Shown: positions 33,748-41,864 of the stretch, piece by piece | Layout: each line of letters opens with the position of its first letter | How positions within the stretch are numbered: position 1 is the first letter of the stretch | NCBI GenBank assembly: GCA_038087035.1 | Contig: CP051187.1 | Coordinates: 868,001 to 932,000 of the forward strand | Direction of reading: 5' to 3' | DNA: 64,000 nucleotides | DNA from: Gloeotrichia echinulata CP02 | Lineage (GTDB): Bacteria > Cyanobacteriota > Cyanobacteriia > Cyanobacteriales > Nostocaceae | Notes under the pieces: generated by a model | What the model was told of the DNA's origin: nothing | The model's database searches: none | Seen by the model: the letters and a program-made list of their open reading frames with translations, nothing else | Position numbers and translations under genes: made by a program

Positions 33748-34221
33748 CTAACTAGCTAACAGAGTTTTTTCTAGAGGAGTCCAACGGAAAGTGCGATCGC
33801 CTCCTCTTTCAATTACTACTTTCACACGCGGTTCCAATTTGGGCAAAGTCGCTAAGTACTCAATTTCCTCATCAGAAAGAATATGTCCCTCAATAATCCA
33901 CAACACTAGCCCCTTTGATTTTGGTGGTAGCTGTTCTAGGTTATAGTTGAGAATCGGTGGCACATAGTAGACAGAACCTACTGCCGCACCACCCGTACTC
34001 TTTTTACCCAAATGAGGCGGTCTGACTCCATGTACACCAGTAAGATAGGCAGCCACATCCCCTAGTCCCCTAGCCGTAATGTGGAGAGAGACATAGCCAG
34101 CTGCACGTAGTCGGCGGCGATACCGACCTTCATACCCCCCTTCCAAGGGTACGTATACACCTAATGACCCCAATTTTTCCAATTCGCGAATGAAGGTGTT
34201 GCCAGTGGTTATTAGTGCCAT
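33748..34221 (-). CDS. ndhN: NAD(P)H-quinone oxidoreductase subunit N
   Basis: 157 aa from the ATG at 34221 (MALITTGNTFIRELEKLG). The frame is open 22 codons further, but that part is not family-like. The sequence through GVYVPLEGGYEGRYRRRLRAAGY (in pieces), LTGVHGVRPPHLGKK and WIIEGHILSDEEIEYL is characteristic of NdhN, an oxygenic-phototroph-specific peripheral subunit of the thylakoid NDH-1 complex used in respiration and cyclic electron flow. It is full length. A minus-strand promoter probably lies in 34222-34360. Confidence 0.95.
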   Translation of the reverse strand: MALITTGNTFIRELEKLGSLGVYVPLEGGYEGRYRRRLRAAGYVSLHITARGLGDVAAYLTGVHGVRPPHLGKKSTGGAAVGSVYYVPPILNYNLEQLPPKSKGLVLWIIEGHILSDEEIEYLATLPKLEPRVKVVIERGGDRTFRWTPLEKTLLAS

Positions 34222-34364
34222 AGATTTCCGTCTTATCTTACTTAATATATATCTATTATTTACTGTCAAACGATAGATTAAGTTCAACCACTAACTTATA
34301 ACTTATATAGATTAGATTCCAGGGCATTGGTCCTTGGGAGTTCTGCCCGCTCTGTAAAAAATAC

Positions 34365-34393
34365 TTGACAAAAATAAATAGATAACTTATATT
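34365..34393 (+). promoter_or_regulatory. Consensus-like sigma-70 promoter facing the ribosomal operon
   Basis: TTGACA at 34365-34370, a 17-base spacer and TATATT at 34388-34393 are close to ideal for a housekeeping (SigA-type) promoter. Transcription would start near 34400 and run towards rplC, 1.29 kb away, giving either a very long leader or a separate RNA. Confidence 0.7.
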
Positions 34394-34590
34394 ATTAGAT
34401 TGTGACCATGTGTGCAAATTAGATTGCCCTTTTAATCTCATTCTGAGTCGGTATCACCATCAACGGCTGATAACGTCAACTACCTACACTGACCAATGGT
34501 TGTGTGTAGGCTTACAAGAATCAGCTTGTAACTAAGAGATGACTAGCTCACAAACCATTACCTGACACGTACTTCCAGATGTTTCCCTAG

Positions 34591-34876
34591 TCTGGACTAT
34601 TTACAAACTACCTGATTAGTAGTGCTTGCAGAAAGGACATTTTGGTAGTGGTGAGCTAAGGGACTTACAACTTGCACGAAAGGATTATCTCCATGATTCG
34701 TGTATAAAAGATTGGTTGTTTTGTCGCTGTCCTCCTCCCTCTTCTTGCTGTGCAAGAAAATGGTCACAGGAAGCGACAAAACAACCCCGCAATTCCTCCC
34801 GACACCGAATCAAAGATTACGGTGTGGAACTCCTTGCGGGTTTAGTTGACTCCAAAGCAGATAAGTCTAGTCCAGA
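34591..34876 (+). ncRNA. Candidate structured RNA or leader element upstream of rplC
   Basis: TCTGGACTA (34591-34599) can pair with TAGTCCAGA (34868-34876), closing about 286 bases. Inside are GGTTGTTTTGTCGCT (34714-34728) with its exact complement at 34772-34786, an inner TTCTTGC/GCAAGAA hairpin (34742-34758), and a second arm CCCGCAA/TTGCGGG (34786-34792 with 34834-34840) enclosing CACCG/CGGTG. It does not match tmRNA, RNase P RNA, SRP RNA or a riboswitch that I can recognise. It could be an unnamed RNA or a regulatory leader of the ribosomal operon. Confidence 0.45.
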
Positions 34877-35668
34877 ATGACCACAGACTGGTAAACTAAA
34901 AAAGCTTTCATGTCAATCAGGCGCTTATGGCTGACAAAAAATCAAGCCAATCCTAAGCTCCAGAAAAAGATCACTCATGTAGCCCCTGCAAACCAGGCAA
35001 AACCTGAAGCTATAGTTTATAGTTTAAGGTGAAGTAGAAACTGAGCAGTAATGTTGGTTCATGGCATTACATCAGCCTCGGTTAATGGATACTGGGCGGA
35101 AAGCAGCCGCTTAAGTCCAACTACAACACGGCAGTCGCCCACAGCGCTGCCTCCAGAAAGTGCCTTAGCAATAGCTTGGACGAAAGCATTGCTGCACGAA
35201 GCGCAGAGCTATTAAGCCTTGCCTTGATTTCTGCCCTATGCCACTCGTAACTTCTAGTTAGGAGTTTGGTTTCTCTACATTTCCATAAATGAATTTTGTG
35301 TGAAATGACAATTGAAGTGTGTTCAACACATTTAAGCAGCCGTCGGTGCGCCGGATGCTATAAACGCCTGTGAAGAACTTGTAAGTCCTGGATTACCCCA
35401 GGTGAAGATCGTTAAAACAGGAATCACACAACTTAGTAGTAGTGTGAGGTTCCATCCAGAAGTATTTCCTTCCCATTGGGAAGGCGCTTGTGGCTATTGT
35501 GGTGAAGAACTGAAAGTCAGCGGATTCACCAAACAGTTAACAGAAAACTTATTGTGTGACCGAGAATTTGGAGTGGGTGACACCAGTCCAAGATAGGCTC
35601 GTCCAGCCTCAACCTTGGTCAATCAAGCCTGTTTTCATGAGTACGTACCAAAGGTCAGCAAGTAGATT
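34877..35668 (+). other. Gene-poor leader region before rplC
   Basis: About 790 bases with no convincing gene. One GTG-started frame at 35402-35596 (64 aa, with CGYCGEEL, a zinc-knuckle-like pair) is possible, but its composition and lack of a ribosome-binding site do not support it. The region is likely transcribed as the 5' leader from the promoter at 34365. Autoregulation by a ribosomal protein would be expected in such a leader, but I cannot identify the site. Confidence 0.5.
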
Positions 35669-35685
35669 AAGGAGAACCAGTTACT

Positions 35686-36321
35686 GTGTCTGTAGGTATT
35701 CTCGGCACCAAGCTGGGCATGACCCAAGTATTTGACGAAGCAGGAGTAGCAATTCCTGTCACAGTTATTCAAGCTGGACCATGCACCGTTACCCAAATTA
35801 AAACGAAACAGACCGACGGTTACGCCGCCATTCAAGTTGGATTTGGCGCAGTCAAACCGAAGGCGTTAAACAGACCACTGCTGGGTCACTTGGCCAAATC
35901 CTCAGCCCCAGCATTACGTCACTTAAATGAGTACCACACTGATACTCCAAATGATTATGCTTTAGGACAAGAGATTAAAGCAGATCTTTTTACTGTTGGT
36001 CAAATTGTCGATGTAGTCGGTACAAGTATCGGACGCGGTTTTGCCGGTAACCAAAAGCGCAACAACTTTGGCCGAGGACCCATGTCACATGGTTCCAAAA
36101 ACCATCGAGCGCCCGGTTCCATTGGTGCAGGTACAACACCAGGACGTGTCTATCCCGGTAAGCGGATGGCTGGACGTTTAGGTGGTACCCGCGTCACAAT
36201 TCGCAAATTGACCATAGTGCGAGTAGACCTAGAACGCAATTTATTGCTAATTAAGGGAGCCATTCCAGGTAAGCCGGGGTCTTTAGTGAACGTTTTGCCT
36301 GCAAAAATAGTTGGTAAATAG
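35686..36321 (+). CDS. rplC: 50S ribosomal protein L3
   Basis: 211 aa, GTG start 11 bases after AAGGAG (35669-35674). It begins SVGILGTKLGMTQVFDEAG, and the long loop that reaches the peptidyl-transferase centre is intact (GFAGNQKRNNFGRGPMSHGS, KNHRAPGSIG). L3 is an early 23S rRNA-binding assembly protein. It is the first gene of the S10-type cluster here; rpsJ is not adjacent, as usual in cyanobacteria. Confidence 0.98.
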   Translation: MSVGILGTKLGMTQVFDEAGVAIPVTVIQAGPCTVTQIKTKQTDGYAAIQVGFGAVKPKALNRPLLGHLAKSSAPALRHLNEYHTDTPNDYALGQEIKADLFTVGQIVDVVGTSIGRGFAGNQKRNNFGRGPMSHGSKNHRAPGSIGAGTTPGRVYPGKRMAGRLGGTRVTIRKLTIVRVDLERNLLLIKGAIPGKPGSLVNVLPAKIVGK

Positions 36322-36417
36322 TCATTAGTCATTAGTCATTAGTCATTAGTCATTAGCTAAGGACAAATGGCAAAAGACAAATGACAAAAGACAAATGACA
36401 AAGGACAAGAGACAAAA
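36322..36417. repeat. GTCATTA / GACAAAT opposed heptamer arrays
   Basis: Five GTCATTA units are followed by about eight GACAAAT/GACAAAG units, the rough reverse complement, so the transcript can fold. The last units (ACAAAGGACAAGAGACAAAA) run straight into the rplD ATG and may supply its purine-rich ribosome-binding site. Confidence 0.92.
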
Positions 36418-37056
36418 ATGGTTGAAAGTGCAGTAAAAAATTGGCAAGGAGAGCAAGTCGCACAGACGACCTTTGAATTGCGAGTTGCTAAAGAAGAAAC
36501 AGCGGCGCATATTGTACACCGCGCCCTGATCAGACAATTGACCAATTCTCGTCAAGGAACCGCCAGCACCAAAACTCGTTCAGAAGTAAGAGGCGGTGGT
36601 CGCAAACCTTGGCGACAAAAAGGTACTGGTCGCGCCCGGGCTGGGTCGATTCGTTCACCACTGTGGCGTGGGGGCGGTGTCATCTTTGGACCCAAACCCA
36701 GAGACTTTAACCTGAAATTAAACCGCAAAGAGAGAAGATTAGCACTGCGGACAGCCTTTGTAAGTCGGATTGATGATTTGATTGTCGTAGAAGAATTTAA
36801 CGAACAACTATCACGCCCGAAAACCAAAGAGTTAGTGGGAGCTATGACTCGTTGGGGAGTAGAACCACAAAGCAAAACATTGTTAATATTGCCTGCTTTG
36901 GCAGATAATTCTAATGTTTATTTGTCAGCCCGCAACGTAGAAAATTTAAAACTAATAGCAGCTGACCAGCTAAATGTTTACGATTTGCTGCACGCTGACA
37001 AAATTGTAATTACAACATCAGCCCTAGAAAAAATTCAGGAGGTCTACAGTGCCTAA
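36418..37056 (+). CDS. rplD: 50S ribosomal protein L4
   Basis: 212 aa. Family blocks are TRQGTASTKTRSEVRGGGRK-like (GTASTKTRSEVRGGGRKPW), RARAGSIRSPLWRGGGVIFG, and a C-terminal globular part ending in VITTSALEKIQEVYSA. Its extended loop lines the exit tunnel. The 3' end contains the AGGAGG (37037-37042) of rplW and overlaps it by 8 bases, so the two are translationally coupled. Confidence 0.98.
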   Translation: MVESAVKNWQGEQVAQTTFELRVAKEETAAHIVHRALIRQLTNSRQGTASTKTRSEVRGGGRKPWRQKGTGRARAGSIRSPLWRGGGVIFGPKPRDFNLKLNRKERRLALRTAFVSRIDDLIVVEEFNEQLSRPKTKELVGAMTRWGVEPQSKTLLILPALADNSNVYLSARNVENLKLIAADQLNVYDLLHADKIVITTSALEKIQEVYSA

Positions 37057-37363
37057 CTTTGACCCCCGTAACCTCGCTGACTTAGTACGTCGCCCAATTG
37101 TCACCGAAAAGGCGACCATCCTCATGGAGCAGAATAAATACACCTTTGAAGTCATCCCAAAGGCCACCAAAACACAAATCAAAGCAGCAATCGAAGACTT
37201 ATTTCAAGTCAAGGTTGTCAAAATAAATACCGCCAATCCGCCCCGTAAAAAAAAGCGCGTTGGTAGATTTATTGGTTACAAGCCGCAATATAAGCGAGCC
37301 ATTGTTACCATCGCCCCAGGGGACGTAGACAAGGTTAGACAAGTCCTATTCCCAGAGCTTTAG
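37049..37363 (+). CDS. rplW: 50S ribosomal protein L23
   Basis: 104 aa, GTG start 6 bases after a perfect AGGAGG. The family pattern LVRRPIVTEKATILMEQNKY and KVVKINTANPPRKKKRVGRF is present. L23 sits at the tunnel exit and docks SRP and trigger factor. The start lies inside the end of rplD. Confidence 0.98.
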   Translation: MPNFDPRNLADLVRRPIVTEKATILMEQNKYTFEVIPKATKTQIKAAIEDLFQVKVVKINTANPPRKKKRVGRFIGYKPQYKRAIVTIAPGDVDKVRQVLFPEL

Positions 37364-37405
37364 TTTAACTCCCAACTCCCAATTCCTAACTCCTAACTCT
37401 AAATT

Positions 37406-38269
37406 ATGGGTACTCGTTCTTATCGCCCCTATACCCCCAGTACTCGCCAAGTTACAATCTCTGACTTTGCGGAAATTACTAAAACCGAGCCGGAAAAATC
37501 CCTCACGGAATACGTACATCGTCCCAAAGGTCGGAATAATCAAGGGCGGATAACCAGCCGTCGTCGGGGTGGCGGCCACAAACAGCTTTATCGGATTATC
37601 GACTTTAAAAGAGATAAGCGCGATATTCCTGCTAAAGTAGCGGCAATTGAATACGATCCCAATCGCAATGCGCGGATTGCCCTATTGTTTTATGAAGATG
37701 GTGAAAAACGCTACATTCTCCACCCAAACGGGTTGAAAGTTGGCGCTACAGTCATTGCAGGACCAAATTCGCCTTTTGAAGATGGTAACGCCTTACCTCT
37801 GTCTAATATTCCCCTGGGTACTAGTGTTCACAACGTCGAACTCAAGCCAGGTAAAGGCGGTCAAATTGTCCGTTCTGCTGGTGCGACCGCCCAAGTTGTG
37901 GCAAAAGAAGGTAGTTACGTCACACTCAAGTTACCTTCCGGAGAAGTCCGCATGATTCGGCGTGAATGCTACGCCACCATCGGCCAAGTAGGAAACACCG
38001 ACGCCAGAAACCTGAGTGCAGGTAAAGCCGGACGTAATCGCTGGAAAGGTCGCCGTCCCAAGGTCAGAGGTAGTGTGATGAACCCTGTAGACCACCCACA
38101 CGGCGGTGGTGAAGGTCGGGCGCCCATCGGTAGACCAGGCCCTGTGACACCTTGGGGTAAACCTACTTTGGGTGCAAAAACACGCAAACCCAAGAAAGCC
38201 AGCAGCAAATTGATTGTACGTCGTCGTCGCAAATCTTCTAAACGCGGTCGCGGTGGACGTGAATCTTAA
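37406..38269 (+). CDS. rplB: 50S ribosomal protein L2
   Basis: 287 aa. It shows GRNNQGRITSRRRGGGHKQL, GDLVHNVELKPGKGGQ-like TSVHNVELKPGKGGQIVRSA and the C-terminal VMNPVDHPHGGGEGRAPIGR, with the conserved His of the peptidyl-transferase region. It is full length. The short gap after rplW contains ACTCCTA/ACTCCCA heptamers. Confidence 0.98.
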   Translation: MGTRSYRPYTPSTRQVTISDFAEITKTEPEKSLTEYVHRPKGRNNQGRITSRRRGGGHKQLYRIIDFKRDKRDIPAKVAAIEYDPNRNARIALLFYEDGEKRYILHPNGLKVGATVIAGPNSPFEDGNALPLSNIPLGTSVHNVELKPGKGGQIVRSAGATAQVVAKEGSYVTLKLPSGEVRMIRRECYATIGQVGNTDARNLSAGKAGRNRWKGRRPKVRGSVMNPVDHPHGGGEGRAPIGRPGPVTPWGKPTLGAKTRKPKKASSKLIVRRRRKSSKRGRGGRES

Positions 38270-38361
38270 TTAAAGAGTTAGGAGTTAGGAGTTATTAGTT
38301 ATTTCTAACTCCCAACTACTCACTCCTAACTGCTAATTATTAAATCCAAAATCCAAAAACT

Positions 38362-38640
38362 ATGGGTCGTTCACTAAAAAAAGGTCCTTTTGTCGCCGAT
38401 CATTTGCTTACCAAGCTGGAAAAGCTGAACGCTAAAAACGAAAAACAAGTTATTAAAACTTGGTCGAGAGCTTCGACAATTTTGCCACTCATGGTAGGTC
38501 ATACTATCGCTGTTCACAACGGACGCCAACACGTTCCAGTTTTTGTCAACGAGCAAATGGTCGGACACAAATTGGGAGAATTTGCTCCCACCCGCACCTA
38601 CAGGGGTCATGGGAAAAGTGACAAAAAATCAGGTAGGTAG
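38362..38640 (+). CDS. rpsS: 30S ribosomal protein S19
   Basis: 92 aa, complete: MGRSLKKGPFVADHLL, WSRASTILPLMVGHTIAVHN and LGEFAPTRTYRGHGKSDKK. It binds 16S rRNA in the 30S head together with S13. The 92-base gap before it holds inverted AGTTAGG/CCTAACT heptamers (about 38276-38330). Confidence 0.98.
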   Translation: MGRSLKKGPFVADHLLTKLEKLNAKNEKQVIKTWSRASTILPLMVGHTIAVHNGRQHVPVFVNEQMVGHKLGEFAPTRTYRGHGKSDKKSGR

Positions 38641-38738
38641 TCATTAGTAATTAGTCATTAGTCATTAGTCATTGGTCATTAGTTATGGACTTTGGACAAA
38701 TGACAAATGACAAAGGACGAATGACAAAATTGGAGAAA
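38641..38738. repeat. GTCATTA then GACAAAT/GACAAAG heptamers before rplV
   Basis: About six GTCATTA/GTAATTA units, a short spacer, then ACAAATGACAAATGACAAAG units ending just before TTGGAG, the likely ribosome-binding site of rplV. An in-frame ATG at 38685 lies in this array but is not family-like. Confidence 0.9.
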
Positions 38739-38741
38739 AAT

Positions 38742-39095
38742 ATGGCAACTGATACTACTGAAGTCAAAGCGATAGCTCGTTTTATCCGCATTTCTCCCTA
38801 TAAAGTGCGTCGCGTACTCGATCAAATTCGGGGGCGGTCGTACAGAGAAGCGCTAATTGTCTTGCAATTCTTGCCCTATCGAGCTACCGAACCAATATTG
38901 AAGGTTCTCAGAAGTGCGGCGGCTAATGCCGAGCATAACGCTGGATTAGACAGGGCTGACTTGATAATTACTCAGGCATATGCGGATCAAGGTCCGGTAT
39001 TAAAACGGTTCCAACCCAGGGCACAGGGGCGAGCTTACCAAATTCGCAAGCCGACGTGTCATATCACCGTCGCCGTTGGCGCCGCCGCTAAATAG
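38742..39095 (+). CDS. rplV: 50S ribosomal protein L22
   Basis: 117 aa from the ATG at 38742, 7 bases after GGAG. The in-frame upstream ATG would add 19 repeat-encoded residues. Family blocks are KAIARFIRISPYKVRRVLDQ, IRGRSYREALIVLQFLPYRA and a C-terminal beta-hairpin PRAQGRAYQIRKPTCHITV that lines the exit tunnel. Confidence 0.97.
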   Translation: MATDTTEVKAIARFIRISPYKVRRVLDQIRGRSYREALIVLQFLPYRATEPILKVLRSAAANAEHNAGLDRADLIITQAYADQGPVLKRFQPRAQGRAYQIRKPTCHITVAVGAAAK

Positions 39096-39146
39096 GCACA
39101 GACACAGGAAAATTGCGTAAAGTAAGAAATTTTAGAGGCAGCATTT

Positions 39147-39938
39147 GTGGGACAGAAGATACATCCAGTTGGTTTTCGCCTGGGTATTACGCAAGAGCAT
39201 CAATCCCGTTGGTTTGCTGTTCCTGCACGCTATCCAGAGCTTCTCCAAGAAGACCACAAACTCCGTCAATACATAGAAAAAAAACTCGGTAGACTCGCGC
39301 AAAACAACGCCGGCATTTCCGAAGTGCGGATTGAGCGCAAAGCCGACCAAATCGACCTAGAAGTACGCACAGCTAGACCAGGGGTAGTCGTAGGTCGTGG
39401 TGGACAAGGTATCGAATCATTACGTACCGGACTCCAAGAATTGTTGGGTAGCAATCGCCAAATTCGGATTAACGTAGTTGAAGTCCAACGAGTTGATGCC
39501 GATGCTTACTTGATTGCTGAGTACATCGCTCAACAATTGGAACGCCGCGTTTCCTTCCGCCGGGTCGTGCGCCAAGCTATTCAACGTGCCCAACGTGCGG
39601 GTATTCAAGGGATTAAAATCCAAGTCAGTGGACGGCTCAACGGTGCAGAAATCGCCCGGACAGAGTGGACACGTGAAGGTAGAGTACCTCTACACACCTT
39701 ACGGGCTGACATTGACTACTCTTACTGCACAGCCAAAACCGTTTACGGCATTCTGGGGATCAAAGTGTGGGTGTTTAAGGGAGAAATCATCCCCGGACAG
39801 GAAGAAATAGCACCACCACCAACATCACGCGATCGCGACCGTGGAGACCGTGACCGTGGAGACCGTGACCGCGAACCTCGTCGTCGTCAACAACAACGCC
39901 GTCGTCAGCAATTTGAAGACCGCTCCAATGAAGGATAA
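39147..39938 (+). CDS. rpsC: 30S ribosomal protein S3
   Basis: 263 aa, GTG start (GQKIHPVGFRLGITQEHQS). The KH domain carries VVVGRGGQGIESLRTGLQEL, followed by the C-terminal S3 domain (RTEWTREGRVPLHTLRADID). The tail after about 235 is a low-complexity Asp/Arg run (DRDRGDRDRGDRDREPRRRQ), longer than usual, encoded by a repeated GTGGAGACC. It acts at the mRNA entry site. Confidence 0.98.
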   Translation: MGQKIHPVGFRLGITQEHQSRWFAVPARYPELLQEDHKLRQYIEKKLGRLAQNNAGISEVRIERKADQIDLEVRTARPGVVVGRGGQGIESLRTGLQELLGSNRQIRINVVEVQRVDADAYLIAEYIAQQLERRVSFRRVVRQAIQRAQRAGIQGIKIQVSGRLNGAEIARTEWTREGRVPLHTLRADIDYSYCTAKTVYGILGIKVWVFKGEIIPGQEEIAPPPTSRDRDRGDRDRGDRDREPRRRQQQRRRQQFEDRSNEG

Positions 39939-39942
39939 ACAG

Positions 39943-40050
39943 TTATTGGTCATTAGTCATTAGTCATTAGTCATTAGTAAATGGCAGATGACAAGTGACA
40001 AATGACAAATGACAAGTGACAAATGACTAATGACAAATGACAAGTGACAA
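39943..40050. repeat. GTCATTA and GACAAAT/GACAAGT heptamers before rplP
   Basis: Three to four GTCATTA units are followed by about ten GACAAAT, GACAAGT and GACTAAT units up to ATC-ATG of rplP. The opposed orientation permits a folded RNA between rpsC and rplP. Confidence 0.92.
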
Positions 40051-40053
40051 ATC

Positions 40054-40503
40054 ATGTTAAGTCCTAGAAGAACTAAATTCCGCAAACAACAGCGCGGACG
40101 GATGGAGGGTCTAGCCTCCCGTGGTAGCTCACTGAATTTTGGCGATTTTGCCCTCCAAGCTCAAGAACCTGCTTGGATTACCTCCCGTCAAATTGAGGCT
40201 TCCCGTCGAGCCATGACCCGTTATATCCGCCGGGGTGGACAAATCTGGATTCGGATTTTCCCTGATAAACCTGTAACCATGCGTCCCGCTGAAACTCGGA
40301 TGGGTTCCGGTAAAGGTTCCCCAGAGTTTTGGGTAGCGGTAGTCAAGCCAGGACGCATTATGTTTGAAATCGGTGGCGTAAGTGAAGAAATCGCCCGTGA
40401 AGCTATGCGCCTGGCTGCGTACAAGCTACCGATTAAAACCAAATTTATTGTCCGCTCTCAACCACAAGAGCAGGAACAGGAACAGGAACAGGAACAGGAG
40501 TAG
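40054..40503 (+). CDS. rplP: 50S ribosomal protein L16
   Basis: 149 aa. It has MLSPRRTKFRKQQRGRMEGL, a conserved WIRIFPDKPVTMRPAETRMG and GSPEFWVAVVKPGRIMFEIG. The family body ends near residue 138. The last about 12 residues are Glu-Gln repeats (EQEQEQEQE) from a CAGGAA hexamer run, an unusual acidic tail. Confidence 0.98.
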   Translation: MLSPRRTKFRKQQRGRMEGLASRGSSLNFGDFALQAQEPAWITSRQIEASRRAMTRYIRRGGQIWIRIFPDKPVTMRPAETRMGSGKGSPEFWVAVVKPGRIMFEIGGVSEEIAREAMRLAAYKLPIKTKFIVRSQPQEQEQEQEQEQE

Positions 40504-40506
40504 GTT

Positions 40507-40734
40507 ATGGCTCTTTCTAAAATTGCAGAAGCTAGAGAATTAAGTGACGAAAAACTGGCTCAGGAAATTGTTGGTGTTAAAAGACAACTATTTCAGTTGC
40601 GCTTGCAAAAAGCCACCAGACAACTAGAAAAACCTCACCAGTTTAAACACGCAAAACATCGCCTCGCCCAATTGTTGACCGTAGAAACAGAACGCAAACT
40701 GGCGACTAGTCAATCAGACCAAGAACAAAAGTAG
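40507..40734 (+). CDS. rpmC: 50S ribosomal protein L29
   Basis: 75 aa. It is a two-helix protein with KIAEAREL, LAQEIVGVKRQLFQLRLQKA and HRLAQLLTVETER. It lies at the tunnel exit beside L23. It starts 3 bases after the rplP stop. Confidence 0.97.
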   Translation: MALSKIAEARELSDEKLAQEIVGVKRQLFQLRLQKATRQLEKPHQFKHAKHRLAQLLTVETERKLATSQSDQEQK

Positions 40735-40740
40735 GAGATT

Positions 40741-40992
40741 ATGGCAATCAAAGAACGAGTCGGCTTGGTAGTGAGCGACAAAATGCAAAAAACCGTGGTC
40801 GTCGCTATCGAAAACCGCGCTCCTCATCCCAAATACGGCAAAATTGTCGTTAAAACCCAACGCTATAAAGTCCACGACGAAGAAAATAAATCGAAAGTAG
40901 GCGATCGCGTTCGGATTCAGGAAACCAGACCCCTGAGTAAAACCAAACGCTGGCAAATTATCGAAATCCTCAACGTCAAAGCTACAAGTTAA
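40741..40992 (+). CDS. rpsQ: 30S ribosomal protein S17
   Basis: 83 aa, OB-fold: KERVGLVVSDKMQKTVVVAI, HPKYGKIVVKTQRYKVHDE and DRVRIQETRPLSKTKRW. It starts 6 bases after rpmC with AGGAG overlapping the rpmC stop. A primary 16S rRNA binder. Confidence 0.98.
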   Translation: MAIKERVGLVVSDKMQKTVVVAIENRAPHPKYGKIVVKTQRYKVHDEENKSKVGDRVRIQETRPLSKTKRWQIIEILNVKATS

Positions 40993-41033
40993 TAGTTGTT
41001 AACCAAATAACAACTTTCCAAGGGAGATAAATT

Positions 41034-41402
41034 GTGATACAACCCCAATCCTACCTGAATGTCGCAGATAATAGCGGTGCCCGCAAACTGATGTGCATCC
41101 GCGTATTAGGCGCAGGTAACAGCCGTTATGGATTTATCGGCGATCGCATTATTGCCGTCGTTAAAGATGCTACACCTAACATGGCAGTAAAAAAATCCGA
41201 TGTGGTCGAAGCGGTAATTGTGCGTACACGCCACAATATCCGTAGAGACAGTGGGATGACCATTCGCTTTGACGATAACGCCGCAGTCATCATCAACAAA
41301 GACGGAAACCCCAGAGGAACACGCGTCTTTGGACCAATAGCACGGGAACTGCGCGATAAAAACTTCACCAAAATTGTTTCCCTCGCGCCGGAGGTGCTGT
41401 AA
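41034..41402 (+). CDS. rplN: 50S ribosomal protein L14
   Basis: 122 aa, GTG start after AAGGGAG. IQPQSYLNVADNSGARKLMC and RPRGTRVFGPI-like NPRGTRVFGPIARELRDKNF are present. It binds 23S rRNA near the factor site. The stop overlaps the rplX start (TAATG). Confidence 0.98.
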   Translation: MIQPQSYLNVADNSGARKLMCIRVLGAGNSRYGFIGDRIIAVVKDATPNMAVKKSDVVEAVIVRTRHNIRRDSGMTIRFDDNAAVIINKDGNPRGTRVFGPIARELRDKNFTKIVSLAPEVL

Positions 41403-41752
41403 TGGCAAAACAGCCGCTACCCAAAGTATTTTATAAAATGCACGTCAAAACTGGCGACACAGTGCAAGTGATTGCTGGCAAAGACAAAGGTAAAGTTGGT
41501 GAAGTCATCAAAGCACTTCCCCAAGTAAGTAAAGTCATTGTCAAAGGTGTCAATATAAAAACTAAGCACATGAAACCCCAACAAGAAGGGGAATCAGGAC
41601 GGATCGTCAACCAAGAATACCCGATCCATAGTTCCAATGTCATGCTATATTCCACCAAGCAAAACGTCGCCAGTCGCGTATGCTATACCTTCACAGCAGA
41701 AGGCAAGAAAGTGCGGAAGCTCAAAAAAACTGGCGAAATTCTCGATAAATAG
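41402..41752 (+). CDS. rplX: 50S ribosomal protein L24
   Basis: 116 aa. The KOW motif reads TGDTVQVIAGKDKGKVGEVI, followed by GVNIKTKHMKPQQEGESGRI. It initiates 50S assembly. Its ATG overlaps the rplN stop by one base, showing coupling. Confidence 0.98.
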   Translation: MAKQPLPKVFYKMHVKTGDTVQVIAGKDKGKVGEVIKALPQVSKVIVKGVNIKTKHMKPQQEGESGRIVNQEYPIHSSNVMLYSTKQNVASRVCYTFTAEGKKVRKLKKTGEILDK

Positions 41753-41822
41753 TCATTGGTCATTAGTCATTTGTTATGAATAGTTATATAAATGACAAAA
41801 GACAAAAGACAAAGGACAAAAT
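41753..41822. repeat. GTCATTG/GTCATTT and GACAAAA/GACAAAG heptamers before rplE
   Basis: A short forward part (GTCATTGGTCATTAGTCATT) and four GACAAAA/GACAAAG units (about 41792-41820) face each other across a 25-base spacer. They are followed by a spacer with CCCAGGGATAATCAGGACAA, which holds the likely ribosome-binding site of rplE. Confidence 0.85.
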
Positions 41823-41864
41823 TTGTTCCCTGACCAAGCCCAGGGATAATCAGGACAAAAAACT

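Noticed and set aside
34626..34880. 84-codon frame with several Cys residues upstream of rplC
   Set aside because: It crosses the strongest predicted RNA stems, has no recognisable motif, and its composition is not like neighbouring genes. The structured-RNA reading explains the sequence better.
34400..35000. tmRNA, RNase P RNA, SRP RNA or 6S RNA in the rplC leader
   Set aside because: None of the diagnostic sequence blocks of tmRNA, RNase P or SRP RNA could be found. 6S RNA cannot be excluded by eye but the size and fold do not fit well.
35402..35596. 64-codon GTG frame with CGYCGEEL before rplC
   Set aside because: The CxxC pair is suggestive, but there is no second pair, no ribosome-binding site, and no family is recognised. 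It is mentioned only within the leader entry.
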